A DNA stretch of 64,000 nucleotides, from positions 620,001 to 684,000 of the forward strand of contig MU839837.1 in assembly GCA_030411725.1 (NCBI GenBank), read 5' to 3'. A program made the translations under genes and the position numbers. The DNA is from Echria macrotheca. Lineage: Eukaryota; Ascomycota; Sordariomycetes; Sordariales; Schizotheciaceae. The notes beneath the pieces were generated by a model. The model worked only from the letters and a program-made list of their open reading frames with translations. It searched no databases and was not told where the DNA came from. Shown piece by piece: positions 1 through 11,409 of this stretch (the first letter of the stretch is position 1; the number at the start of each line of letters is the position of its first letter).

Positions 1-1805
1 AACTAAATTAAATTAATAAAATATTTAAATAAATTAGCTTTTAATTGTTTAAAAGAACCTATATTAGTTAGAATATTAGAGTTAAAATAATTAAGTTAAA
101 GAAAGTTAGTAAAAGTTAAATTTAACGTATTAATTAATAAAATTAAAAGTAAATAATTAATTATTATTTAGATTACCTTTTCCAAAAGTTTATATAAATT
201 ATAATTAGTTATTTAGCCTAAATAGGGTACTTTAATGTCCGTAAGGCCTAAATAATACCGCTAAATTCCTTATAATAACTTATTTAGCTAAGTTTAAACG
301 ACTTTTTCGGAACTTTTAAATTAGGAAAGGGTTAAACGTAGTACTTAACTGAAGCTAACTTTATAAATTTATTATTTTTCTTTTAAAATATAATTTTGTA
401 AAATTTAATTACTTTTTAGCTACTATTTTTATAATTTACTATATAAAACTATTTAGTTTTTTAATATAAAAATTACGTATTATTTACAATATAAATAATA
501 AAGGTAACTAGTAGTAAAAAGGTTTTAAATTAGTTTACTATTTTAATTTAGGCGTTATTAATTTTAATTAAATATTTTAAAAAGGTTAAGGTATAAAGTT
601 TTACTTAAATTAATAAAGCTTTGGTTATATTTAAGTTTAAAATATATGCGGTAAAAATACGGTTAATTAATATATATTAAGTAATAATTAATAATGTATT
701 TATTAATAATTTTTTCTAATTACGGATTTTTTTTCTAATTCTTTTATATTAAATTTAATTACTACTTTTCCTACTTTAAACTTTACTTTTTTAAATTTTA
801 CTATTACTACTATTAATATTACTATTGTTACGGGAAAATTACTACTATATTTAGATTTTATCGTTATTAAATTACTATTATTAGGTATATTATTACTAGT
901 ATTTATTACGCTTTTTACCTTGGTATTTATTAATTTTTTAGGCTAAAGATACTGCTTTTTAACCCTTAATATTAAGCTACTAATATATTAAATAAATTAA
1001 AATTTTATAATTATATTAGCTTTATAGCGTAAGTAAATAGTTAGTAGTTTGGGTTAACTGTTTATTATAAATTTAAATTATTAATAGGGTAATTAGTAAT
1101 ATAAAAGCTAATAATTAAAATTATAGTAATATTTTCTTTAGTATAAAGTTATTTTAAAGATTTAAAAGGTAGCTTTAAGTTAGTGAATTTCTAAAGATAT
1201 AATAGCGGCTTTTTTTAATAGTAAGTAACGGTAATTAAAACTTTTTATAAATTAGTACTATAAGTAACTTTAATTTAATAAAGCTACTAAGTAAATAAAA
1301 ATTAGTTAAAAATAAATACTATTTAGTAGTAACTATAAATACTATTTTAAGGTGATTATTTCCGGTAAATTTAAGTTAAAAGGTAAAGGATAAAAATTAC
1401 TAGTATAGAATTTATTGGAGAATTTAATAATAGGGGGTTGGCTTTTAGTAAATAAATAGCGTTAATTAATACGATTCTAAGCCTTATAATTACGTGTAAC
1501 TATTAAAACCCCCTTTGGAAAGGTCTTAAATACGTATAAATCAATCGTTAAATCCGAAAAAAAAAAAAAAAGCCTTGAAAAACTTAATTAAAGTAGTGGT
1601 GTTTTTAGGGCTTTTTTTTTTTTAGGGGGTTTGGGTGGTTATTTTTAGGGGTTATAGGGGGTAGGTTTTAAGGGTTAACCCCTATATTTTTAGGGGCTTT
1701 AGCGGCCTAAGGGCTATTGTGGATATTTTTGGGGATTCTACAACGGCTGAGGGTACGGACGCGTTTTTGGTGGAAAGTGGCGCTTAGCGGCTTAATTAGT
1801 TAGTA
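1..1805. repeat. AT-saturated, RIP-like repeat relic
   Basis: The first about 1.5 kb is almost entirely A and T, dominated by TTAA, TATT and ATTA strings, and is closed by stops in every frame. Composition changes through a transitional stretch with poly-A, poly-T and TTAGGGG-like runs (about 1550-1720) and returns to normal by about 1740. This pattern is what repeat-induced point mutation leaves on a duplicated or transposed sequence in sordariomycetes. The ancestral element cannot be recognised. An isolated AT-rich isochore that never carried a transposon is the alternative. Confidence 0.75.
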
Positions 1806-2367
1806 AAAAACAGGTGTGGATATCCCCCTGGTTTCCCTCTGCCTCGACGCGATCCAACGCGTTCACTTTACAACCCCGCCGCTGCTTGCAAGGTGTCCGC
1901 CTCTAAGCCAGTTTACAAAACCCCCGATTTACGAGCTGTATGTAGTCAAGTGGTTCTGGGAAGAGACTTTTACCGAGTCCACGGGGGAGAGTGCATACGA
2001 ACTTTCGGATGGATCAGTTGGACGCCGCTCAACGAGGTTCGCGAGGCCGCGGCTCATGGTTCTCTCGAAGCAGGTCAGGACGCAGCACTACCTCTCAATT
2101 GGAAACTGGGCGCGGTGCACAACAACCAATGATGGGGTCTACCAGGGAAGTCAAGTGGCGGAGCTACACCTTTTTGTATTTTGCACCCATTCGCAGCCCT
2201 TCCTCAACACCCTTCCCCAAACACCATTCGCCTCTTGGCTTGTTTTCCACTCGAGATTTTGAGGTGAACAAAACAGCTATGTCATATATACACCCAACCA
2301 TCATTTTTGGATGCGATTAACTAAAAGTTATTATACAAGAATTAATTACTTTTTTGTCCTACAACAC
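1806..2367. other. Spacer between AT-rich block and arabinofuranosidase gene
   Basis: Normal-composition sequence downstream of the GH51 gene. It contains several overlapping open frames on the plus strand (up to 148 codons), but none has a recognisable domain or a clear splice pattern. I see no supported gene. Confidence 0.4.
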
Positions 2368-4542
2368 CTACGAATCCGTCTCCAACACGGCCACGCTCAG
2401 CATAGGCATGCTGAAAGCAAACACGCCGCCGTCGCCGGCCGTCAGCTTGGAGGTGGTCTCCTTGACCACGTTGACGCGTGTAAAGGGGTCGTTGATGGCG
2501 TACGGATCCGCCGGCCCCGTCAGCATGGTCAGCGTCGCCGTCGCGCCCTTGGTCGCGTGCCCCTCGAACTGCAGCGACACCGACACGGGCTCCGTCGTGT
2601 TGTACACGGCCGCCTTGAACACGGTCGTGTTCTTCTCGCTGGTGCCGGCCACCCAGAAGAGCGGGTTGATGCCGCCCTCCTTGATGGTCACCGGGAGTGT
2701 GTTTTTGAGCGGGTGGAGGCCGAGGAGCTGTTTTGTTGCCTTGTTAACATTTCGCAATGCGTTGACTGGACTTGATCAGTCACTTACCCGCCAGACATAC
2801 CAGCTCGTCGAGAGCGTCGTCAGGGCCGTGTCGGCGGCGTGCTGCACGATGGTCATGCCCCACTGCCACCGGTTGAGGTTGCGGAGTCCGGGCGCGTAGC
2901 AGGCGCCGATGACCTTGTCACCGTTCTTCTCGGCGCCGAGGAGGAAGACGGCCTCGGCGACGCTGCCGCCCCACCATGGGTTCGACGACAGCGGGCCATC
3001 CCATCCGAGACCGCCGTTGGGGTGCGTCGAGGAGGCCTCGCCTGGACGATTCCGTTAGCAAGTCGAGCAGAAGCAAAATTTCACTGCAAGCTTACCGATC
3101 AGCGTCAGGTTCTGCCGGCTCAGCTGGTCGAAGCGGCTGTAGTAGCTGACCATCTGGTCGGGCGTCAGGTACGGGTGGTAGTCGCCCGCGGCCGGGGCGG
3201 GGATGGTCATGTTGTCGAAGACGGACGGCGACGCGATGATCTGGATGTCGGGGTGCTTCTCCTGGAACGCCTTGAGGAACATGGGGAAGCGGTACTTCTT
3301 GTAGGACTCGAACGACGTCGGGCGGCCCGCCAGCCAGTCCTCGTTGCCGATCTCGACGTACTTGATCTTCCACGGCTTGGGGTGGCCGAGCGACGCGCGC
3401 ACGGCGCCCCATTTGGTGCTGACGTCTCCGGTCAGAAACTCGAGCTCGTCCAGCGCATACTGGATGGCAAAGTCGGTCTGGTCCTGCGTGTAGAAGGCCC
3501 CGTCGAGGGAGAGACCGGCCCACACGCCCAGGATCGGCTCGGCACCGAGGTCGTCGGCCCACTCCATGTACTCGACCAGGCCAAGACCGGTCGTCAGCTG
3601 GTACTCCCACACGCCGGCCATGCCCGGGCGGTCCTTGAGCGGGCCAATGGTCTCGTTCCACTTCCAGAAGGTGTCGATGGTGTTGCCCATGAGCATGTTA
3701 CCGCCGGGGAAGCGGATAAATTTCTGGTTTGTTAGTCCGGATGTCTGTTTGACAGGTTTACAGGACGTACCGGCTTCAGCTCGGCAAACGCATCATAGAG
3801 ATCAGTCCGCAGGCCATTGGGGCGGTTGTTGTGGGTGGGCGGGAACAGGCTGATCAGGTTGAAGTCGAGCGTTCCGTTCTTGGTGCCCTGCATACTTGTT
3901 AGCCCCGTTTCTTTTTGCCCCTCCGGAAGCACTCACAGCAGAGTTGAAAGTGATGGAGAAGGTATTGTTGCTGTTGGGCGCCGCCTTGGTAGGGACCAGG
4001 GTGAAGTTGTGCTGCGTCCAGGCCCCGTCCACGCTCTGCGACGCGACCTCGACGCTCCCAAACACCTCCTTCTTGCCGAGGGCCGACTGCAGCTGAGCGG
4101 TGAAGACGCCGTCGTAGGCGCCCTTGACGTAGAAGGATCCCGTGTACTTTTGCACCTTGACGTCGATGCCCCAGTACCCCGAGTTCTCCAGGCCGACCTT
4201 CTTTCCGCAGCCGGCGACGTTGACCGAGACGGGCAGCGCGGCCGACAGCGGCTTGTCGAGCCGCTGCAGGCTCAGACGGGCGCCGCCGACGCCGGCCCAG
4301 CCCGTCAGGTTGGACGGGAACTTGGCGCTGCCCTGGAAGGCGCGGTTGCTGATCAGCTCGGCGTAGATGCCGCCGTCGCCCGAGTTGTTGATGTCCTCGT
4401 GCATGATGCCGTACATGATGGGCGTCGAGGCGTTGCCGCCGCTGGACTTGACGACGAGGTCGACGGCCTTGTTGGCGAGCGTCGGGCTGGCCAGCGTCGC
4501 CATCGTGGCCGCGAGGGCCGCGACGGATCGGAGGGAGACCAT
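2368..4542 (-). CDS. abfA: Secreted alpha-L-arabinofuranosidase, GH51
   Basis: Exons complement(2368..2739, 2788..3041, 3096..3723, 3771..3887, 3937..4542), giving 658 aa with all phases consistent. The four introns are 47-54 nt. The start follows from an ATG with a typical signal peptide (hydrophobic residues about 5-20, cleavage near TLA). GH51 enzymes hydrolyse terminal alpha-L-arabinofuranosyl residues from arabinoxylan and arabinan outside the cell. The middle carries the (beta/alpha)8 core motifs: FIRFPGGN after the second intron, EIGNEDW (acid/base Glu about 369), and IGEAS across the third intron (likely nucleophile Glu about 452). The N-terminal region has several N-glycosylation sites. 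The C-terminal 120 aa form the usual beta domain. Length fits fungal AbfA. The gene stands alone, next to the AT-rich block. Confidence 0.93.
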
Positions 4543-6431
4543 GGCTGGCTGGCAGGGAAGAAAACGAGAGTTGTGTCCAAGGTGTTTGGTCGACGAGAGG
4601 GAGGAGGAAAAAAAGGACCCCGTCGAGGTTCTCTCTTTTTGGGGGGAGCGAAAAGAGAAGGGGGGGATGGAGGTTTAATATGAGATGGTGGTGCCAAGTG
4701 GTCGGGTTTAACGATCACCCTGTGTACCTGTCCCTGTCCCCTTGTCCCCTTGTCCCTGGTTGTATAACTTTTTGAAGGCTCAATACTACTTTTTTTTAAA
4801 CTCTTGGGCTACAGTACTAGAAAAATTCATATTACCCGCATCCGCGATCCGCGATCTAGTTCTTGGCGAGGGTACGACGCGACGCAGGGAAACGCAGGAA
4901 CGGGAAAAACGCGTGGGTACCCAATTTCGGGAGATTTATATATCGGCTGTCTTTAAGTGCTGGGTGACCATACTTGAAAAAAAAATCCCAAGGGCCGGTC
5001 GTGACCCGGGACGAGACGGGCTCTCGGCCAGATTTGCCCGTACTGTACTGTGGTAGGTATGTTGTCTACCCCAAGACCCGGGGTCCCGGGACGGGGAGGT
5101 TAAATCCCGGTGAGGAGGTGGTGATCGTTGCGATCTTGGGGATGGGGATGGGGAAGGTCACACCAGACAGACAACATACGGATGTTGAGAACGGGAGGTG
5201 AATTGAGGGGGTTGCATCTTTTACCAGGGGATTAATTCACCATTTCACCTCCTCTGATGAGAAAAAGTTTTGTGTTTTTGTTTCTTACCGGTGCTCTGAT
5301 TCGAACATTTCTCCAAAATGTTGAGGGTACGGAGAAAAAGCCACGAGGTTACAAGCGCTCCAATTGCTCGTGACCCCGACCGGCGGACCCGCCGAGCCTT
5401 CTTTGGTCCGGTTCCTGCCGGCTGTTCGGGAAGGGGATGGTGAGTGTAGAGTGGTATGCGGATGGATTGGGGGAGAGGGGCGAATCTCGGGGTGCATTGA
5501 GAGAAACGGTAGCAAGCTGATGGGGTCCGGCTAAATGTGAATAACGACAGGGGGGGTGGTCATTATACACTACAGGGGCAATGGTTCAATGATGTGTAGG
5601 TACTTGGGGATTGAGTCTAGTACAAGATTTAAAAGGCGGGATAAAGATTTCCGTTGTGGCTTTTTGGAGAAACTGAGATCGATCGATCGGTATTGCGTAG
5701 GTAGCTAGAAAAAAAAAAAAAACCTGGACAGAGAGCGGGGAAGAAAGAAAGATCGACACTGGGACTGGTTACCATGGAACTTGGAGTTTTGCACCTGCTG
5801 TTTTTAGTTCAACTTGATCACTCATCGTGAGATTCGTACCTATGGGACGGTAAGGTGAGGAGTAACGATTTCGGTGACATCACTGATTAGTTCTCACCTT
5901 GCAGGACCGTTGAAATGCCCAGGCGGGTATGAAGGATGAGATTATGAGATGAAGCGGGGAACCTGAACTTCCAAGTCGGGTCGAGTGTAAATAGGTTTAT
6001 CCGGGGATATAAATGCAACTGTAGGTGTATCTGGTTGTGGGTTTGTAGGATTGCACGTGGTGGGTGGATGGTTGACCCGGGTTCCTGGTTTCGAAAGGGA
6101 TGATGGACGGGGAACCTCTGCAGATACTAATCATGGCATTACCTATCTAACTTGCTGGATACTAACAATGAAAGATAGAGTTGATAGGGGTTAAGCGAGC
6201 GAGTTGCGAGGACGTGCTCTGCAGTCCTCATCATGGCCTTCTTGCGAGATGTGTTGGCAAAATGTCTTTCACCCCTGGAACATTTTGTGAATCCTGATGA
6301 TGTATCCTGTTATTGCTGCTACAGAAAATGTACAACATGCGAAGCTACCCTAACCCGAGAGTTCGCCCAACGCCATAGGTGCTTAGCCATATTCCTGCAG
6401 TGATACAAACGCTAATTATGCAAGGTGCTTC
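4543..6431. other. Long intergenic region upstream of the arabinofuranosidase gene
   Basis: About 1.9 kb. The first 150 bp (about 4550-4690) is purine-rich, with GGAGG and GGGGG runs just upstream of the abfA start, and probably belongs to its promoter and leader. Beyond this I see only short frames without family resemblance, a 14-nt A run near 5710, and a GTAGGT-rich stretch. No RNA gene or transposon end was recognised. Confidence 0.4.
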
Positions 6432-7172
6432 TCATGGCTCGTAGCCCGCATATCGAATGTCGGTTTTTTCTGAGGACAGTGTTTTGGCGTCGTCGGCATC
6501 CATGTTGATCATGAAGCCCGTGATATGTCTGGCAATGGCGACCCTGATTCGGTTAGCTGTTTCCCACAGATGATGTCACGGCTGTACATACGTTATCTGG
6601 TCGACAAGCTGTTCCGACTGCTGTTGGGATCTCAGCCTGCTCTTCGTCAACACTTCCATTTGCCATAGTTACGGAGAAACGCACTCTGAACAAAGCACCC
6701 TCAACAGCATTACATCCTCCTTGAACATGTCGTACTTTATCTTCAGATCCTTGTGGATCAGCGGCAGTCTGAGGTTCAGCGCGAACCACGATCTCTTCTT
6801 AGCTTCCCGTAGCACCGACGACGCCAGCAGGTCATGCAGATCGGCCTGGCGCTGCTCGCACATGCGCAATGCTTCGAAAACTTCCGTCGGCACTGGCGAA
6901 TATTTCCCCAGGCACCCGCCGGTACCACCAGCCTCTGCTGCTGATGCTTCGGTGGCGGTTGTGATGATGATTTTCCGACACTCGTCCAGCACGTGGCCCA
7001 ACACGCCGATCTCGCGTTTGTGCACGTCGATAACGTCGCGGGCGAAATCCGTGCGACGGCGCCAGTCCCGCGATATGGTCGCCACCGTGAAAATGCATGA
7101 CAGTATGGCCAGTATTGACGTAGCAAAACCAATAATTGCAAAGGGGTCGTATCTTGCCGACGTAGCCGCCAT
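6432..7172 (-). CDS. Small protein resembling a fungal STAND N-terminal domain
   Basis: Exons complement(6432..6543, 6592..6636, 6685..7172), 214 aa; both introns are 48 nt and keep phase. The start is the ATG at 7172 because the open frame upstream is not conserved-looking. The N-terminus (MAATSARYDPFAIIGFATS, then a hydrophobic stretch to about residue 35) followed by long amphipathic helices resembles the N-terminal domain found on fungal STAND/NLR proteins. Here no nucleotide-binding or repeat domain follows. The C-terminal exons encode a glutamine-rich helix (LRSQQQSEQLVDQ) and end in RYAGYEP. Such stand-alone domains could signal or act as decoys; that is inference. The divergent neighbour is the HMT1-type transporter. 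Confidence 0.62.
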
Positions 7173-8120
7173 GAATGGTGTGTGAAGATGAGATCCAAGC
7201 GAGCGACCGCGGATCCGAACCGGGCGTTCGTTAGTAGCCGAGACCGATGCTTTCGAAGCAATGGATTGTGATAGGATCGAAACGATGGACTGGGTGAATC
7301 TGCCTTGTGCCCGGGGCAACTCTCCTTATAAGACGGGTCGTGGGGTGGTAAGCCTCTGAGTTGACGCCGGCTGCTGCACTCCAAGTCCAAGCTTCGGATT
7401 TTTTAGTTCGGCGACATGGCCGTTGCGCTGCGGTGGCCTTTATCAAGGAAAGAGCGTTGAGACATCTCCACTGTGTGGTCAGTCTGGTCCGTCGGCTATT
7501 TCCGTGGCCATCGCTTAATCCGGCGATCTGAATATCGACCGCCGAATACCAGAGGAGTTGTGTGACTCTGCCAAGAGACCAACGGACTAGGTCTGGAATC
7601 AGTCTGGAATACCTCGTAGTCTGAGGAGAAGGCGTAGCGTACCTTTGAGAACGATGTGCCATCTTATGTCTTTATTTTTGCAACTAGATGAAGAAATAAG
7701 AGGCCGCAGAGAAATGAAAGGTCACATTTCTTGACCATCCGTCTCCGAGGACCTTGAGGGTCACCGGTTCGATGAATCTGAGGACCCTGAAACTCACAAG
7801 ACGTCTAAATCAGATCGCTATCGATAACGCGCAGGGGTCAACAGATCGGTTTTTTCCGCGTGACACGTGAACACCGAGATCATGTCATTCGCGTTGAGAC
7901 ATGCCCTTGGTCAAGGCAGCATAGAAATAGCAGAGAATGCCGATTCGATACATGCTTCACGTTATCGTGCATAGAAAATTGAGCCGGGCTCAATTGATGG
8001 TGGACAACGAGGTGGTGGGTTAACCCTAACCCTGGAGCCCAGCCACCCACTTCAACTCGCGAAAATCATCCGGAATCACGCGTCTTGGCCATTCTCCAAC
8101 CCAGCACCGATATCGCAAAC
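7173..8120. promoter_or_regulatory. Divergent intergenic region with telobox-like motif
   Basis: This 950-bp region lies between two divergently transcribed genes (starts at 7172 minus and 8121 plus) and must hold both promoters. AACCCTAACCCT at about 8022-8033, about 90 bp before the transporter ATG, is a telomere-repeat-like (telobox) motif. Open frames here lack recognisable domains. Confidence 0.4.
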
Positions 8121-10745
8121 ATGGCCAACGTAGAGCTAGGGCTCCAAGTAGCCTTCTACGCATACCCAATTGGGCTGTTCACAGTCCTGATCACCTCAGA
8201 AGCCATCTACTACTACCGAAGTCGACAGGGCAAAGTCGAAGCGACCGACGACAAAGCTGCTGACCCGATTCGCCGCTTCTACGCTCGCCTGATCCGCTTC
8301 ACCCAGTTCATCCTCGCCGCCTTGGTGGTGCCCGCCGTCGTCCTCATCGTTCGCAATGGCATCACTGGCCAGCCTGAGGAGCGTCCGTTTCCCACCAGCG
8401 CCTTCTTGGCCGCCCATGTCGGAGTGGCGCTCTATTTCCTCGCTGGACTGCTGCCGGACCCCGATGGACCGTGGTCGCCCACCGTTTCTCATTGCCATGC
8501 CTGGATCGCTGGTATCCACCTCGAGGCTCTCATCATAGCCATTTTCATGACGCAACGACGCCATATCGGTATCCCAGCTGACGTTATCGACACCCTCGTG
8601 GGTCTTGGTCTCGCCAGGATCGCGCTGCTGGTTGTCATGACTGGCTTTTTCATCCGCCGCCAGTACGCCCTTCGGTCGCTGCTTGCGAGATCGACCCCCG
8701 GGGAGCGTCAGGGCCTGTTGGAGAATGGCCAGAACGGTCATGCAGCACCACGGCCCGGCAAGAAGCCTGGCGCCCCGGATTCGACCTGGTTCGACTACAT
8801 CGCTGGCTTCCGCGTGCTGTTTCCGTACCTATGGCCCAAGGACTCTCCTCTGTATCAGCTGGTTGTTTTCATTTGCCTCATTCTTCTCATTTGCCAGCGC
8901 ATCATCAACATCTTGGCTCCTTTGCAGCTTGGTGTCTTGGTAGGGTAAGTGTCACATCGGATGCGATTATTCCCTTCTTTGGTCATATTTGAGCTGTCTC
9001 TGGAGTACAGGACTCTTGGACCTGAGACACGGGTCGCTTTCCCCCCAAAGAAGCAAGTAGCTAATCCAATCCACCACAGGTCGATGGGATACGGGCAGAT
9101 ACCCTACCGCGATATCATTCTGTACATCGTCTACCGCACTTTTCAGGGAAACCAGGGCGCCCTCGGCGCTGCCCGCTCCGTCCTTTGGATTCCGGTGTCA
9201 CAGTCGCTGTTCCGACGCCTCTCGTGCGCTGCGTTTGAGCACGTTCTGGGTCTCTCGCTTGACTTTCACCTGAGCAAGAAAATTGGCGAGGTTACGAGTG
9301 CACTGAGCCGAGGTGCTGCCATCAACACCTTCCTCGAGAGCTTCGTTTTCACGGTACTACCAATGATTTTCGACATCTTTGTGGCTGGCGTCATCTTTTT
9401 CGTCAAGTACGACGCCTTCTACACTGTCATTGTCTTTTTCATCATGTGGTCGTACATCTTCTTGACCATCTACATGACCAAGTACCGGGTTCGCCAGCGC
9501 AGAGACATGGCTATGAAGTCTCGAGAGATGGACGCTGTCAAGACGGATGCCATCCTGGCGTACGAAACCGTCCAGCACAACTGCGCGGTTGGTCCCGAAA
9601 CAGAGCGGTTCCGCGGCCATGTCATGGTATATCAGTACGCCGAACGGCTGGTCATGTGGTCACTGAACGGCCTCAACCTCACGCAAAGCACCATTTTTTC
9701 GGTCGGAACGGCATTGCTGGTTGCCGTCTCTGCTTACAAGATCTCGATTGGGCAGCAGACTGTGGCTGAGTTTGTGAGCCTGATCGTCTACTTTAACCAA
9801 CTCCAGGCGCCGCTCAACTTTTTTGGCACCTATTACACAATGCTACAGAACAACTTGATCGAGGCCGAGCGGATGCTTGATCTTTTCAAGGAGACTTCGG
9901 GCATCGTGGAGAAGCCAGACGCGGTCAATCTAACTAACACGAGAGGCGAAGTCGAGTTCCGGAACGTCAAGTTTGCCTATCAGGGCAAGGCTGGGAAGAG
10001 CAAGCCCGCTCTCGATGGCATCAGCTTCAAGGTTGCACCGGGAACCAAAACTGCCATTGTGGGTGAGTCGGGCAGTGGCAAATCGACATGTCTCAAGCTG
10101 CTCTTCCGCTTCTACGACGTTGACGATGGTGCCATCACCGTTGATGGACACGACATCCGAGATCTGAAGATTGATAGTCTTCGGAGGAGTATTGGCGTGG
10201 TACCACAGGATACGGTGCTGTTCAACGCGAGCATCATGTACAACCTGCTTTACGCGAACCCCAAGGCTACCGAGGCCGATGTCTACGAAGCGTGCAAAGC
10301 AGCCAACATCCACGATCGTATTATGGACTTCCCCGACCAGTATGAGACAGTGGTGGGAGAGCGAGGGTTGAAGCTGTCTGGAGGCGAGCGGCAGCGTGTC
10401 GCCATCGCGCGGGCCATCCTGAAGGACGCGCGCATCCTGCTGCTGGACGAAGCCACGGCATCTCTCGACTCGCACACCGAGAAGCAGATCCAGGACGCGC
10501 TCGAACGAGTCACATATGGTCGTACGACTGTCACGATTGCGCACCGGTTGTCGACCATCACGACGTCGGATCAGATTGTGGTTCTCCACAAGGGTGTCAT
10601 TGCTGAGCGCGGGACGCATGCTGAGCTGCTCGCTCTGGGGGGTCGGTATCACGCAATGTGGGAGAAGCAGACGACGGCAGAGAAGGCACAAAAGGTGGAG
10701 GCTGAGAATTTGCAGGATCTGGAGGCTGACGTCGCTCACCCATAG
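8121..10745 (+). CDS. HMT1-type half ABC transporter (ABCB, ATM/HMT family)
   Basis: Exons 8121..8944 and 9080..10745, 829 aa, the same size as yeast-type HMT1 proteins (about 830 aa). The in-frame codon at 8085 is TTG, so the first ATG, 8121, is chosen. Residues about 1-190 contain an extra N-terminal set of hydrophobic helices typical of HMT1. An ABC transmembrane domain of six helices follows (about 280-530), then one nucleotide-binding domain with Walker A GESGSGKST, signature LSGGERQR, Walker B ILLLDEATA and the switch histidine in TIAHRLST. Relatives sit in the vacuolar membrane and carry phytochelatin or glutathione conjugates and confer cadmium tolerance. Substrate here is inferred only from the family. 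Confidence 0.92.
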
Positions 10746-11409
10746 GGCGTGGGGGCTTGTGGAATGATTAGGACTGAATGATAGAGTGTAGGATAGTCTA
10801 GTCTCGGCTAATAGATGTTTCCAGGGCTATTTGGTGTTATATGAGTCGAACCCGGGCACGTGGAACTCCTCTTTTTGTGCTTCACCCACGTGACACTGCT
10901 CACCCTGCTCGGGGCCGGCTGTGTTTGCTCCGGCTTGCTCACCTTTGCTCGGGCTAAGTACCATGAAATGCTTTAACTCTAGCAGAGTGGGCACCGATCT
11001 GGTCCTATGTATAAAGATAGCCAAACCCCGCCGCTTTTAGTGAGGGAACTTCCTTTATTCAAGGGTGAAGCATCTCGTCTTTACGTTTCCACAGTTCCTG
11101 AGGTATTAGGAAAGACATTTTTCTGACAGCATGAAAAATGGTTTGCACAAAACTATATTTAAGCGCTAATGAGTAACTAACCAAAGTTTACTTTCCTCCC
11201 ACTTCTTCACGAGCAAGACAAAGAAAATGCCATCCTCAGTTTCTCCCTGTCTGTGCCGCTGGGGGGTGCATGCCTGGATCTGTTGTTTGAGAAGTACTTT
11301 CTTCACTCAAGGGCTTTGAGGTCTGATGCTTCCAACTGATTAGTTGCTGCGCTCTGCAAGCATTTTTGGTGATTTTTTTTTTTTTTTGGACAACGACAAC
11401 ATGTAATAA
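10746..11409. other. Convergent intergenic region
   Basis: 3' flanks of the transporter (+) and the finger-phosphatase gene (-). A 14-nt T run lies at about 11376. No gene or RNA was recognised. If a donor-like GGTAAGT at the end of the upstream minus-strand gene is used, a tiny extra exon (fewer than 15 codons) could lie around 11280-11330. Confidence 0.4.

Noticed and set aside
1816..2320. Three overlapping plus-strand open frames next to the AT-rich block
   Set aside because: Mutually overlapping, no recognisable motif, no consistent gene model.
7231..7662. 143-codon open frame, minus strand
   Set aside because: No domain, lies in the divergent promoter region, and has no splice signals joining it to a neighbour.
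8085..8120. Upstream start for the HMT1-type transporter
   Set aside because: The codon at 8085 is TTG; the first ATG in frame is 8121 and gives the family-typical length.
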